DNA of 64,000 nt. It comes from Globisporangium splendens. Its lineage: Eukaryota; Oomycota; Peronosporomycetes; Pythiales; Pythiaceae. Below, in pieces: positions 20,439 through 31,956 of this stretch. Where the stretch lies: contig VFIW01000030.1 in the NCBI GenBank assembly GCA_006386115.1, forward strand, positions 372,001-436,000. Direction: 5' to 3'. The position numbers were made by a program, and so were the translations under genes. The notes below the pieces were generated by a model. That model was not told where the DNA came from and searched no databases. It saw only the letters and a program-made list of their open reading frames with translations. Numbering within the stretch: the first letter of the stretch is position 1; each line of letters opens with the position of its first letter.

Positions 20439-22697
20439 TTAGGCGAAACTCTCCATGGCGGTGGTCGTCGCGTTCTCCACGACTTCGTACCCGTTGCCCT
20501 TGCGCTCCAGCACCACTGCATCGTCATCGCTCTTCTTGCTACCGGTCGTCGTCTTGCTCTTCTTCTGAGGAGCTTGCTCCGCGGTTTCTTCGTGCTTCGC
20601 GTCCTTTTTCACAAAGCTCTTGACGACCAAGTCGCGGTCCAGGATCTGGTTGAGCTCGTCGTCCTGGATGCCGCCGCTTTCGATGCCGTTCCGGATCAGC
20701 ACGTCGTCCTTCAGCAGCTCGTCGAGCTCCTCGTTCGTGAGCGTCTTGAGCGCACTCTTGTCGTCGTCGTCGCCCCTGCGGTGCTGGTGGTAGTGGTTCT
20801 GCTGCTTGAACTGTCCGCGCTGGATCACGACGCGCTCGAGCTTGCGCTTCTCAATCGCGCGGGCGATCATGCGGTTCTCGAACGAATTCTCGGTCACCAG
20901 GCGGTACACGACGATCTCCTTCGTCTGGCCGAGGCGGTGGCAACGGTCCTGCGCCTGGTTGTCCTGCTGAGGGTTCCAGTCCGAGTCGTAGAAGATCACC
21001 GTGTCGGCCGAAATCAAGTTGATACCGAGTCCGCCGGCGCGCGTCGACAACAAAAAGCAGAAAATGTCCTCGCCATCGGAGCCGCCGTTCTTCTTGTTGA
21101 ACGCGTCCATCTGCTCCTGGCGCGCGCGCAGATCTGTGCTGCCGTCTAAGCGACAGAAGCTGTAGCCACGCAAGCCCATGTAGTCCTCCAGGATGTCGAG
21201 CACATTGGTCATCTGCGAAAAGATGAGCACCTTGTGGCCGTCGCGCTTGAGCCGCTTGAGCATCTTATCCATGACCTCCAGCTTGCCCGCCGCGTGGACC
21301 ATGCGCTCGTCCGTGTCCAGCTCGCCGCTCGCGTTCAGCGGCTCGTCAAACAGGTACGGGTGGTTGCAGCACTTGCGCAGCTGCATCGCGCGGTTGCGCA
21401 CGCTGTTGGTCTTGAACGCAGCGCCGCGGAACTTGCCGTACTTGGCCTCCATGGCGTCCTGCAGCGTGCGGTTCAGGATCATCGCGTAGTACTCGCGCTG
21501 CTCCGTGGACATGGGGCAGTAGACAAAGATCTCGGTCTTGGACGGCATCTCGTCCACGACGTCGACCTTGAGCCGCCGCAGCAGGAATGGCCGCAGAATC
21601 TCGTGCAACTTGGTCACGATCTCGGCCTTCTTGGTGCCCGCGAGCACATCCTGCGCCATGGCCGTACCGTCCCTCGCGCCGTCGGGTGTGAACGAGAACC
21701 AGCTCTCGAAGAGATCCAGGTCGTCAAAGACGTCCGGCAGGATGAAGTTGAGCAGCGCCCAGAGCTCGATCAGGTTGTTCTGCAGCGGCGTGCCGGTCAG
21801 CAGCAGGCGGTTCTCGGAGCGCGCGCGCTTGAGCTCGCGCACGAGCTTGCAGTCCATGTTCTTGAGCCGATGGCCCTCGTCGATGATGATGTACTTCCAC
21901 ACGAAGCTGAGGCTGTTGAAGGACTTGGCATCCTGGAGGATCATCTCGTACGACGTGATCACGACCGGGAAGTCCATGTCGTGCTTCTTCGAGCTCTTGA
22001 GCTCGTTCTTGCGGATCGCGCGGCGCTGGGTCTGCGTGCCGTGGTACACGAAGCACGGAATGTCGGGTGCCCACTTGTGGAACTCTTTCTCCCAGTTCAG
22101 CAGCGTCGACAACGGCGCCGTGATCAGGTATGGACCGCGCACGCCAAGCGACTTGAGGTGCGCAATGAGACCGATCACTTGGATCGTCTTGCCGAGCCCC
22201 ATCTCGTCGGCGAGGATGCCGTTGAGACCGTTCTCGAACAGGTTGCAGAGCCAGCGGATGCCCTCCAACTGGTAATCGCGCAGCGCGCCGCCCGTGAGCA
22301 GCTTTGGCTGCGCAAACTCCACGTGCGGTTGCTGCCGCGTGTCCAGCTTCGTGTCACTCTGCATCTCCTTGAGCTTCTTCTCGCCGTCCTTCGCCTTTTT
22401 CACGGTGCGGGTTCGCTTGCGCTTGCCAGTGGGCTGGTGCTCCTCCACGTCCTCGTCCTTAACTGCGTAATCCGTCGGCACCGTCGTTGTCGTCGCTGCA
22501 GTCGCCATATTGGAGAACAGGAAGCTCGAGTAGAGTCCCGCCTTCTCCAGCAGTGTGTCCAGCTTGGCCAGCTTCGTTGCGGTCTCCTGCGCATTGCCGT
22601 CTTGCTCTTCCACAGCCTTCGGCTGCTGTTGCTGCTGTTGCTGCTGCTGTTGGCTGGTCACCAGCTCTTCCTGCTCCATCGAGATGCTTGGTGCCAT
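20439..22697 (-). CDS. SNF2-family chromatin remodeller of the DDM1/HELLS (LSH) type
   Basis: Single exon from ATG 22697, 752 residues. LSH/DDM1 ATPases slide nucleosomes in heterochromatin and support DNA methylation and histone H2A variant deposition. The N-terminus has ten consecutive Gln (16-25) and a basic patch GKRKRTRTVKKAK. The helicase core starts with LRDYQLEGIRWLCNLFENGL and contains the P-loop ILADEMGLGKT (161-171), IIIDEGHRLKN (motif II), LTGTPLQNN, then VLIFSQMTNVLDIL, LDGSTDLRARQ, LLSTRAGGLGINL and DRCHRLGQT (motif VI). The post-helicase FENRMIARAIEKRKLERVVI and the DEMPSKTEIFVYCPMSTEQR region are typical of DDM1/HELLS rather than ISWI or CHD; no chromodomain, SANT or bromodomain is seen. 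Confidence 0.87.
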   Translation of the reverse strand: MAPSISMEQEELVTSQQQQQQQQQQPKAVEEQDGNAQETATKLAKLDTLLEKAGLYSSFLFSNMATAATTTTVPTDYAVKDEDVEEHQPTGKRKRTRTVKKAKDGEKKLKEMQSDTKLDTRQQPHVEFAQPKLLTGGALRDYQLEGIRWLCNLFENGLNGILADEMGLGKTIQVIGLIAHLKSLGVRGPYLITAPLSTLLNWEKEFHKWAPDIPCFVYHGTQTQRRAIRKNELKSSKKHDMDFPVVITSYEMILQDAKSFNSLSFVWKYIIIDEGHRLKNMDCKLVRELKRARSENRLLLTGTPLQNNLIELWALLNFILPDVFDDLDLFESWFSFTPDGARDGTAMAQDVLAGTKKAEIVTKLHEILRPFLLRRLKVDVVDEMPSKTEIFVYCPMSTEQREYYAMILNRTLQDAMEAKYGKFRGAAFKTNSVRNRAMQLRKCCNHPYLFDEPLNASGELDTDERMVHAAGKLEVMDKMLKRLKRDGHKVLIFSQMTNVLDILEDYMGLRGYSFCRLDGSTDLRARQEQMDAFNKKNGGSDGEDIFCFLLSTRAGGLGINLISADTVIFYDSDWNPQQDNQAQDRCHRLGQTKEIVVYRLVTENSFENRMIARAIEKRKLERVVIQRGQFKQQNHYHQHRRGDDDDKSALKTLTNEELDELLKDDVLIRNGIESGGIQDDELNQILDRDLVVKSFVKKDAKHEETAEQAPQKKSKTTTGSKKSDDDAVVLERKGNGYEVVENATTTAMESFA

Positions 22698-23486
22698 CGC
22701 TGCTACTGTGCAGAGAGGGTGTGTGTGTGTGTGAGCGTGAGGATGCAGCAATGGACAATGAGGAGCGAGCGAGCGTCTGAAGAAGCGAGGGATAGAGAGA
22801 GAGGAGCGCAATCCTTGCTGCAACGACGGATGGTCGGTCGCTTTGGCGCGGGATGCTGTTCGGGACCAGTGAGTTCGCGCGAACGCATCTCATTGGTGGA
22901 AATGAGGATGTAAAATGATTTTACCCAATAAGAGCCAAGAAAAGTGTAGCTATTCGCAACAACGAGTCAGAAGCTGTCATCTTTGGCGCCACCATCGATC
23001 ATGTTGCGCAATGCAAAATGGGTCACATGGCGCGGCAAACCCCGTCCTGTTGCATGCGGTTCACAGAACCATACTGGAGCCGCTCTTCTGGTATATGCAT
23101 ACGTCCACTCACCACACTCACTTGCGTCAGTTTAGTGCAACTGTGGTGCTTTTCTTGTGGTTGTGGCTGCTATTTTCGTCAGAAAGCAGCATGATGCATG
23201 CTGATCACATGCCGTTCGTCTAGTTCGACCCATTGACTGAGCTGCTTGCTGCAACTGGACTCCCTCCATCAAGCTCTGTGAGGCGTTGTTCTCTCCGCTG
23301 ACCTGGTTCCAACGAGCAGCTCCAGGTATCAACCAGTCACGGCAGGTCAGCATGCGGGATCGACTCGTTGTGAGCTGCTATCTGTGTTGGAGTGCAGCGA
23401 CGCCGGCATCACCGTCACACACTGCTGCATTCAGTACACAATGCAATGCCACCATCGCTACTGCAGTCATACCTGCCAACCTCCAG
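22698..23486. other. Upstream region of the SNF2 gene, no supported gene
   Basis: Contains CCTCATTTCCACCAATG on the minus strand (about 22888-22904), an initiator-like sequence that could serve the DDM1/HELLS gene. A run of GT/CA dinucleotides lies at 22717-22735. I see no other coding region. Confidence 0.35.
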
Positions 23487-23843
23487 TATGCCCAAGAACA
23501 GTCGAGCACGATCCGATGGAGGCAATGTGCCCGAGCCGTCCACGACGGAGCTGACGCTGACGTCACTGCGATCGACGCCACACTTCTGCCAGACTTTTGG
23601 AATGTACGCCACGTCCACTTTGTCGTTATGAAATGGTGCCTGGACTGACATGGCATCGATTGGTGGCACTGATCCATATAGGTGCAAGGCGTGGTGGACT
23701 CGCGCATCCGAACCAACGGAGATCCGCCGGAGCAACTGGTCAAAGTGACCGACCGAAGGCACCGGCACCCGGTGTTTGCGACGATCTGCTCCATCGGGTT
23801 CCTGCTGACCATCATCTCGATCATCGTCATCTGCACGCACTGA
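23487..23843 (+). CDS. 3' exons of a small membrane protein gene (unrecognised)
   Basis: The last exon (23682-23843, after a CATATAG acceptor) reads VQGVVDSRIRTNGDPPEQLV then KVTDRRHRHPVFATIC and a clear hydrophobic segment SIGFLLTIISIIVICTH before TGA. An upstream exon, 23487-23603 (after CTCCAG, before GTACGC), joins it in phase 0 with ...ATLLPDFWN. The protein would end in a membrane anchor preceded by basic residues. The 5' exons and start are not identified; an alternative ATG at 23489 (MPKNSRARSDGG) is in the wrong phase. Function unknown. Confidence 0.4.
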
Positions 23844-24047
23844 TTGATTCAATGAGGCCAGTGCGAGAAGCACCACGCTGTGCAAAATAATAGAAAGCTA
23901 AAGCTCCTCGCATCAACCACACACGCAGATATACATACTTGAGTTTCATTGCATTGCCCCAAATTTCGTCCCTCGAGGTTAAACGCTTTATACGCAATTT
24001 ATACTTTCCGTCCCAAAAAAACACATCCGCGCGCTGCTGCTGGCACT

Positions 24048-26431
24048 CTACTCGTCCTGAGAGGTCTGCTCCATGCTCACGGAATGGCGCTGCTCGAGCT
24101 CGTGGGTGAGCGTCAGCTTGCGGAAGCGCTGCACTTCCTCCTCAAGAATGAACGTGGCTTTCCGCTCTTCAATGTACTTCTCCTCGAAATACTGACACCG
24201 GATCCGCAGTTGCTCGTTCTCGGCCGTGAGCGAGTCCACTTCTTGTGCTCGGTCCTGCGCGTCCTTCTCGGCCTGCGCGAGCAGACCGTGAACCGAGTCG
24301 TTTGCGCGCATCAGACTGTCCACCTGCATATACAATTCTCTCTGTTCATTCCACACAAAAGCACAAGCATCAGTGTCAGACCATCAACAATGTCATAATC
24401 TCGCACGTGGGAAGCAAGAAGCAAAGATACAGCGCCATGTCTTACCACGATTTCATCCTTTTCGTCTCTATTTAGTTTTCACGAGAGTGGACAAGCCAAT
24501 GAACGAGACAAGAGTTCACAAATTAGCCATACTCAAGTACGATTTTGAGACGATACAAAGATGCACACGTACCCCTGTGCATGTTCCATCTTCAATTCGT
24601 TCAGCTGCGTCGGCACACTCATCAGTTGCTGCTGTTGCTCGTGCAGCACGCCAATAATGTGCTTCAACTCTTGCTGCTGCCGTATCAGCGCGGCGATCGT
24701 GTCCTGCTGTTGCAGGAACTGCGTGGCCGAGATTGTGATTGTCTTTTGACGCGACGCTAGGTGCTTCCGTCCGATACCAACCTCGGGAGCTCTTCGGCGC
24801 TCGGTTCCCATCTCCGAAGCAAACATGCCTCGATCCGACGGTACAGAGGACGACACCGGGGTCAAGAAGCCCGTCGACGATGACGAACCGACGAAAGACG
24901 ACGCACTGTTCTCCAAATGTGCCTCGACTGTCGTTGTTGTCGACGACGTGCGGCTGTGGAGCCGCGTGCTGGACTGTGTGCGGCGGTGCACGTACGGACG
25001 ATCTCCACATGAAGCAGCAGTGTACGCTGCAGAGGGATCTTCGATGCCGCCATTTCTGCTTTCAGGCTCACCTCCAAGCTCCTGGATGTCCATTGGCGCG
25101 CGAATCGGGCTCTCACCGCGCACCCGCAACAAATGGACATCTCGCAGCGCCTCATCATGCAGCGAGCTCATGGACCGCACTCTTCGTTGCGTGTCGAGCG
25201 TGCCCTCCTGGGGAACCGCTGGCTGGTCTTGAATGAACGACGACCGGAGATCAAGTGGGCTGTTTAAATCTGGTGTCTCACTGCTGAGCTGCTGCTGCTG
25301 CTGCTGCTGGGATTGCTCAAACTCGGTCGACACGGACACCGTGGTCGTCGTTGAAAACGTTTGACTCGGCAGCTGCTCGTGATTGGAAACGACGACATCC
25401 ACATGGTCAAATGGCGCAGATTCAACAGCGAAAAACTAGTCAAAACCTTCGTGCATAACGTACGTCATCGCGCGCGCGTGGAGAATCCGAGGCCAGCTCG
25501 ATGATCGTGAACCGACCTTTCTGCTTCACTCTGTCCGTATTGAGCAGACGACCACGACCAACTTCAGTATATCATCTCGCACACATTGAATAAAGCAAGA
25601 TGCTTATGGAAATCGATGAGCTTCGGAAACAAATACGAACCGTCGGTCGCTGGCGCCTTGACTGTCGTCGAGTCCCAAACTCTCTCGCCGCATCCCAGAC
25701 GACGACGACGCCCTCAGAAACGGCGAGTCCGGTGCAACAGCGGGTGCAGGCGCTGCCTCAACGACTGCAGACGCTACTGCAGGCACGCTGGTCTCGCTTG
25801 CTACAGGGGCGATCGATCCGTAGTCCACGACCGGCTCATCCATAGTCTATGCAGAGCAACATAGAGCCATCACGTTACATAAACAACCTGCAAAGAGAAT
25901 GAGACCTTGCGTGCGTATGGTACGTACGCGTTGTTCCGGCATGACTTCTTCGTGTGGAACAGTCGGCTGTAGCTGACTCGCGTCGCCCGCTTCTGACACC
26001 ACAGTCTGCTCAAGTTCAGAAGTTCGCTGTTGGCCGGGAGCTAGCTCCTCAACCGCCGTCTCCACCAACGTAGATGCCAACACCGACACCTCCGCATGCG
26101 CAGGTTCCAGAGGCGACGCCGACGCGATCGTAGTGGTTTGGATCACTACATCCATCTCCATAGTCTCCTGTGGCACGCACTCTGGCGGCGGCGACACGTC
26201 GGAGAGCACGGCGGCGGCGGCGACGACGAGCGAGTCCACGAACGTCTGGTTGGGTGCGACACATCCCGCGGCGGCGACGCTCTCGTCCGCAGCGTCGTCT
26301 GGGAACGCGGAGTTGCCACTTGCGGCGGCAGGGGAGTGCGGCGAACCAGGCAGGATCTCGGTGATGGTGAACCTCCCCTTCTTCTCCACGCGGGCGGCGC
26401 GCGCGCGCTGCGCAGTCTGCATCTCGGTCAT
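24048..26431 (-). CDS. Coiled-coil protein with repeated KGRFTI motifs, five exons
   Basis: Exons 25928-26431, 25641-25846, 25464-25530, 24573-25435 and 24048-24339 join with matching phases to give about 643 residues. The start is probably the Met of MTEMQTAQRARA (26431), though earlier Mets at 26509 and 26473 are possible. The motif KGRFTITEI occurs near residue 18 and KGRFTIIEL near 240, each followed by a Ser/Pro acidic stretch. The middle is Ser/Thr/Gln-rich, with seven consecutive Gln and a likely coiled coil (FLQQQDTIAALIRQQQELKH). The last exon is a long coiled coil (VDSLTAENEQLRIRCQYFEE). I do not recognise a named family. The motif resembles RF[T/S]V-type elements in some kinase partners, so a kinase-linked scaffold is possible. 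Confidence 0.7.
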
Positions 26432-26509
26432 GCTGCTCCGCAATTGACGATCTCCTGACAAAGCCAAACTCATACGAAGAGACAAATGTTCTCGAGGAGG
26501 GGCCCACAT

Positions 26510-27079
26510 GAGAAGGTAGGAGATCTATGTGGAGCGCCCCACATTTTTGCGTTTTTGTGAGAAGGTCCTTTGTGTGTTGCATAGAGGTTTTTGGAATTTG
26601 TTGATTCAAGAAAAAACCAAGAGTATTTAAGTTGGTTTTACCTCAAAGTTGGCTTTTTAAGATAAAAAGATCAGAAACTGTTCTGAATTGCGGTTTTCCA
26701 TGGGTTTTGTGCTTTGGACTTGATGCGACCAAAGAGGTTTCTGCCAGAGAATGTTGAGAGCCCGAAAGGCTGAATCACGTGGCAGCCGTGGTGGAACGTT
26801 CAAGCCCAAGAAGTAGATGACTAACCTGTCTTCGATCTCTCCACATGCAGAAAAGATGAGAAGCTCTTTTAAAGCTAATTTCACTCACACCAGTCAGATA
26901 TACTTGACCACTGGGACTAAATTCGTAGTATAAACTGTTTCATCAATGCTTTGGACATGCACATGCAAACAAAAATCTATCGCGAGAGTAAATGGCACCA
27001 TGAGTTCCGAACTCCTCGCTTGTGTGCCAACATTATGCCAGGCATTTGCCTACACGGAATATGCGAATCAGACCATCGC
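26510..27079. other. AT-rich intergenic island
   Basis: 26570-26960 is noticeably richer in A/T than the surrounding genes and has A/T runs. A 75-codon minus frame (26884-26657, reading DRLVIYFLGLNVPPRLPRDS) has no recognisable family; it could be a transposon scrap. Confidence 0.35.
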
Positions 27080-30006
27080 CTACACCGAGTGCTTGTCGTC
27101 CCAGTGTTCGTTTGCGTGGATCGTCAGATCCAGTGCCTCAGCGATTTCATACAAGCTTGAGTCGTCTCCTTCGTCCATCCCCTTGAACACGGTGTCGACA
27201 ATGTTCGTGTGGCGATTCATCAGGAGCTTCAGTTGGCCGGGCACATCTGGGATCACGCGCTCGATCAAGAACGCCACCATCAAACACACTTGGCAAGACA
27301 CAACAAACATGAATGCCTTGTCCGAGTTGTCCGTATCCGCAAACAAGTCCGAAGTCCACAGGATGAGCGCCGAGTTTGTTGCGAGCGCGACGTATGACAT
27401 GAAACGAAGGATGTAGAACCACGCGCCAATGCTCTTCGCTGGGTGAGGAAATGGCCGACGGTGAACATAGCACAACTAACAAGAAAACACAAGATAAAAA
27501 AGACAGGTGAGTAATCTCAACAGCGTACCAAACAAGGACATCGAAAAGCGTACACACCTTGACAGAATCCACGTGGACTTCCGCAATGTTGTTTGCAAGC
27601 GCCAGTAGTGGCGTTAGCGGGAAGGCAACGACGAACAAAGTGATAAACCCGTACTGGATCACCATTTCGTTGTAGTCTTCAAAGGCTTCGTTGTGCTCGT
27701 ATGGCATCAGCTTGGCTTGTTCTTCAATGTAGTTGTGGCTCACTTTGTCGTCAAGTCCTTTCCGCTCACGGTAAAGCTGGAACTGGTACTTCAGGTATGG
27801 CACGACGACCTCCAAGGTGTTGCCGACGATGATACGAATCAAAAACAGAACCAGCAACTGGTCTTGAAGCTCTCCCATACAATTTGATTCGCCATTGCTG
27901 TCCAGAAGACAGTGCCCCTCAACTGGTTTCTTGACGAATCCAATGTAAAAGAACGACGCGAACGAGTTACAAAACTGGAACAAAAACACCTTGATCACCA
28001 AGTGGTTCTCGTACTCACGATCAGTGCGATGGTTTTCCAAATCGTTGAGCTTCTTCGCGACGCCACGGTACACCGTGTTGAGAATCAAAATTTGAACGGC
28101 GTTGAGACCAGTCACACCCATCGTCAACGTCTTCCGGTAGTCTGGATTACTTAGCTTGTACGCTTTCAACTTGTTGGTGTCGTTGATAATATGTTTCAAC
28201 AAGAAGAGCGCTACCAACGCCACGATCACGATCCCGACCATCATCAGGACGACAACGATAGAGATCAAGAAAGCACGACGACGCTTCGCTCTGCTCTCAT
28301 ACGTCATCTCTTCCGCATCAGTGACAGGATTATAGCTGATCGTTCCGCGAAACTGGGCACGGTATCGGAATGCTCGATGGAAACCATGCAATCCCCACAG
28401 CGAATTGAACAATCCGTTTTTTCGCTTCCAGACCTCGGCAAAAATGGATGACCAAATCACAACAAACAACGCGAACGCAATCAGAATGTAGCCTTGGTCT
28501 TCTCCGCGCTGAATATTTTGCGTTTGCACAACCGCGTATGTGATGATGCCAGCAATCGAGGGGAAAATCAGCATCTTCGTGTAGAATCCCAGCCACGCAA
28601 AGTACAGAGCAACCTTCTCGCCGAAGTAAAAGCGAATCTTGTTCAGCGGCTGGTTCAGCATGAGCCAACGCAACGCCCACGTCTGACGCAGCTCATCCAG
28701 TGCTGCCGGGTCATGCAAGGCGAACATTTCGCTGGTGAGATATTCAGCGACCTGGAGTGCGTCCGTATTGATATGGCGGGTCACAATTCCAGACGCCAGA
28801 CGAATACGGTCCTTTTGACTGAACAGAGTTTCCTCTTTTCTGTCACCCCACTTGATCGGATAGCGACGATAGTATGGCTGGTACATGTCTTCATGACGGT
28901 AGTCGGCAAACGCAGAAAAGTACGTCATTGGATCGTACGCCATGCCAAAGAGAGACGTCCAGAAGCGCTCCATACGGCCGCCTTTGTAAGCGCGGGCTTT
29001 CTCATCAGGCACATACTGACCATCGGCTTCTTCGGTGTGACCCCACACTTTGAGCGCTTTACTGAGATTTGGGTGATACTCGTCCCCTCGAGTCATGAGT
29101 AGCGGGTCCATTTCCGGAAACTCCGAGTCTTCGTGCGGAGATCCTCGAGTGTGTCGCAGGTGCTCAATAGATTTACTCCACTCCACATCACCAATTTCTT
29201 GACGCACCATGTGGTTCTTGTCGCCATGTGCCCACATGTCGAAAGGTTTGTTGCTTACTTGAAGACGATAGTTGGTGCGATCTGCTTCAATGCGCAAGTC
29301 GCCATCGTCAGCCTTGATCGTCATCAAAATCTACGAAATGATAATGTAAAAAAAGGGGGGGAGTCAGCACTTATTCATGTAAACAGGATGGTTCAGAAAT
29401 CTTGCAATGACCACCAACCTCATCGTTGTCCACGCTTCGAAACAGCCGCGTTGTGAGCCCACAAGCCAATTGCACTCGTCTCGCGATCGCCATGGCGACC
29501 AGTTCACAAAACAGGGACTCAGTCGTCGCTTGCCGCGACCCAATCACTTTCTCATACTCGCCTTCCAGAATGCGTTCTTCCGTGAGCAATCGTCGCTGCT
29601 CCGCTCTCTCGCTATGGTCGTTCTCATGCTCCTTCTCGTTCATGACCAAATCACGCCCCATGTCGTCCAGGTAACATCGACTCGTGCGCAGCACACGCGC
29701 AAACGGATCGATCACGATCTTGCCGCTGCGCTTGCTTTTATGGCGGTCCTTGCCCGTGAGCAACGCGACAAACGCGTCGATCGTGAAGTTCTCGGGCTTC
29801 TTGAGCTCGCCACCCTCGCGCCGCGGGAAGATCATCACGAGGTCGTGACCGTAGAGCTTCTTCTCGGACCCGGACCCGAAGAGGTGTCTCTGGGACGCCG
29901 ACGGCGCGCTCTCCATGGCGCTGAAGTCCATGTTGATCGCGTGCACGTTGGCGGGCGACTCCATGTGCTTGTACGAGTCGTTCGACTCGTCGGAGCTCGT
30001 GGCCAT
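27080..30006 (-). CDS. Anoctamin/TMEM16-family membrane protein
   Basis: Three exons, 29419-30006, 27558-29330 and 27080-27475, join in phase 0 to give about 918 residues from ATG 30006. TMEM16 proteins are dimeric Ca2+-regulated lipid scramblases or anion channels. The N-terminal cytosolic domain includes YGHDLVMIFP and CGLTTRLFRSVDNDEILMTI, the anoctamin dimerisation-type region. The membrane part begins with LNKIRFYFGEKVALYFAWLG and continues with FPSIAGIITYAVV, FLISIVVVLMMVGIVIVALV, VFLFQFCNSFASFFYIGFVK, NEMVIQYGFITLFVVAFPLT and, across the last splice, EVHVDSVKLCYVHRRPFPHP then AKSIGAWFYILRF. These match the anoctamin TM1-TM10 order. Channel versus scramblase activity cannot be told by eye. 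Confidence 0.92.
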
Positions 30007-31956
30007 TTCTGCTTTCTGTCCGGCTGTCGGCCGATGGCTCTTTCCTTCCTTCATCCCGTCCGTCCGTCCGTCCGCTTGTGCCGCACGCCGCAAAATCAAG
30101 AATAGGACCAGGCAGACGCCACATGCACACGAGCACACACAACCCCGCGCAGCATGACCCTCTCTTGCTTTACGAACGTACCATGATGGCACAAATAGCA
30201 AGTCGAGATATGTTAAGGCACACAAAAAGGTCGCTTGGACATTGAAGTGTCCGTAAACAGAGGGGAAACCTCAGCCTTGTCGGCTTGGATGTCCAGAAGA
30301 GGACGGGGATCGAGGTTTGTGTGATGACTGTCCCGTTTCTATTTGCAAGACAATTATCGGCCAATCATAATTGTGAAAAGTCTGATATCTGATAGAAGAT
30401 TGGCTGAAATGTTTTGGAGCGACGGGGATCGAAACAGACGGAACGCGTTCAGAAAGGTCTGTCCGTTAAGTGCGCGTCGTATTTATGTGAGCACTTCATT
30501 CGTACTTTGTCACTCAGAGACATAGAGAGCCTACTGATTGACGAAGCTCTGGATGTCTTTCTTCGTGGTCCTGTTGATGATGCAGACCACTAGAAGTAAC
30601 GCTATGTCGACAACACTGCGCTCTCTTCGATTATCTGTGGTCGCTACGTACTTCATCGCACTATCAGCATGCCATCTTTTGCGGTCTTTCTCTTATTGAT
30701 TGGCTTTTATTGGGCTTTTTCGACTCCAAAATGTTAAGAAAACGGTCTGGACCATGGTGCAGACTCGTCGTGACAGTGTGAGTGCGCGCGCATCCCCGTT
30801 CTTTCCCTTGAGACACGTCGCGGTGCCAAAATGCCACAACCTTTCTGATTATTCTGCTCTGGAGCTCGAGTCTACAACTCTGAAGCTCGAGTCTACAACG
30901 AGAGACATGTGAGAAGTTCCCTCCTCAGTTCACAACGTTGCGGAATTTAATCTGGAAAGTTCTCAGTGGAGTCATGCAGTCGACTATTTCATAGTGCTGA
31001 CACACTTGCCAAAAAGAAGAAAAAAAGCTCTCGAGAAGGTTTGCTCAGAGCTTTTCAAGGCGTCTTATTCAGACAACGTAAAGGTTTCGTTCAAGTACTG
31101 CAGTCCTCGAAGTGTTGTTGAACTTTCGCTCAAAAGTACCGCTGTGAATGAACAATTTCCAATCTTCAACCACACAACGCGGGTCAAAGTGAACCGGATG
31201 ACAGCCCAAATCAAGACAGCCTCCCTACGCAAATGCGCCCGTATCGTCCGCCCTCTGCCTTCTCGGCGCTGCTTGCACTGACAATCGCCACAGAATTAAC
31301 TGAACCAGCATTCTCGCACTGGGGAGAAAACTGTGCCTGGCACAAGTCGCGATGGACCACTTGCGAACCGAATTGAACTGACGCTTAAGTTTGTGTTGTG
31401 CCAGAGCGAACTTAACGCTTGGGTTCACATCCACTGACGCCAGATCACTCATCTCCGCTTCCATGATCCGATTCCCACAGATAGCCTTCAGCTGCACCCC
31501 AGCAGAAAAAACAAAAACTGAAACTGAAAACTTGCCTTTGGTGTGTGATTCACTGCTTCAATACACTGCTGCATGCGTATCGCAAGTGCCGCAATGCAGC
31601 GCATATTTGACTAATTATGCGAGTCCGCCTGCCGACACTGAACCAAACTCCTCCACACCCAATCCGTACCTAGTCGATTTCCTTCAGTTCACTCATTGGA
31701 ACTCATTCGTACTTAACACGAGCTCTACTGCAAATGCTGTATCCGTACTTTACCCATCTCTTGCGGTGCTTGCCAGTTTAGAACCACTTCACAAGTTTGT
31801 ATCTCATGAACATATATCTATCTGATACATGCTTGAAATGTCCTCCCTCGTGTTTCAGTTATTTATATTTGTTTGTTTGTTTGTTTTTTTCCCTGACTGA
31901 TTCCCCCCACGTCAGCCCGCTGTTCCTGCCCGATCCCATCACCACCTTCTGCCATC
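30007..31956. other. 1.9 kb gene-poor interval
   Basis: Upstream of both anoctamin (minus) and the DFGDF protein (plus). A 16-base unit AGCTCGAGTCTACAAC is repeated twice at about 30863-30900. A 41-codon minus frame (30531-30656: DIALLLVVCIINRTTKKDIQ) has a hydrophobic core but no support. Plus-strand 31391-31825 is open for 144 codons (CDSLLQYTAACVSQVPQC) without recognisable family or clear codon bias. Nothing here is annotated with confidence. Confidence 0.4.

Noticed and set aside
21234..22913. 559-codon plus-strand frame opposite the SNF2 gene
   Set aside because: Shadow of the DDM1/HELLS coding strand; no family features.
30531..30656. 41-codon minus-strand frame with hydrophobic core
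   Set aside because: No splice context, family similarity or conserved neighbour; could be chance.
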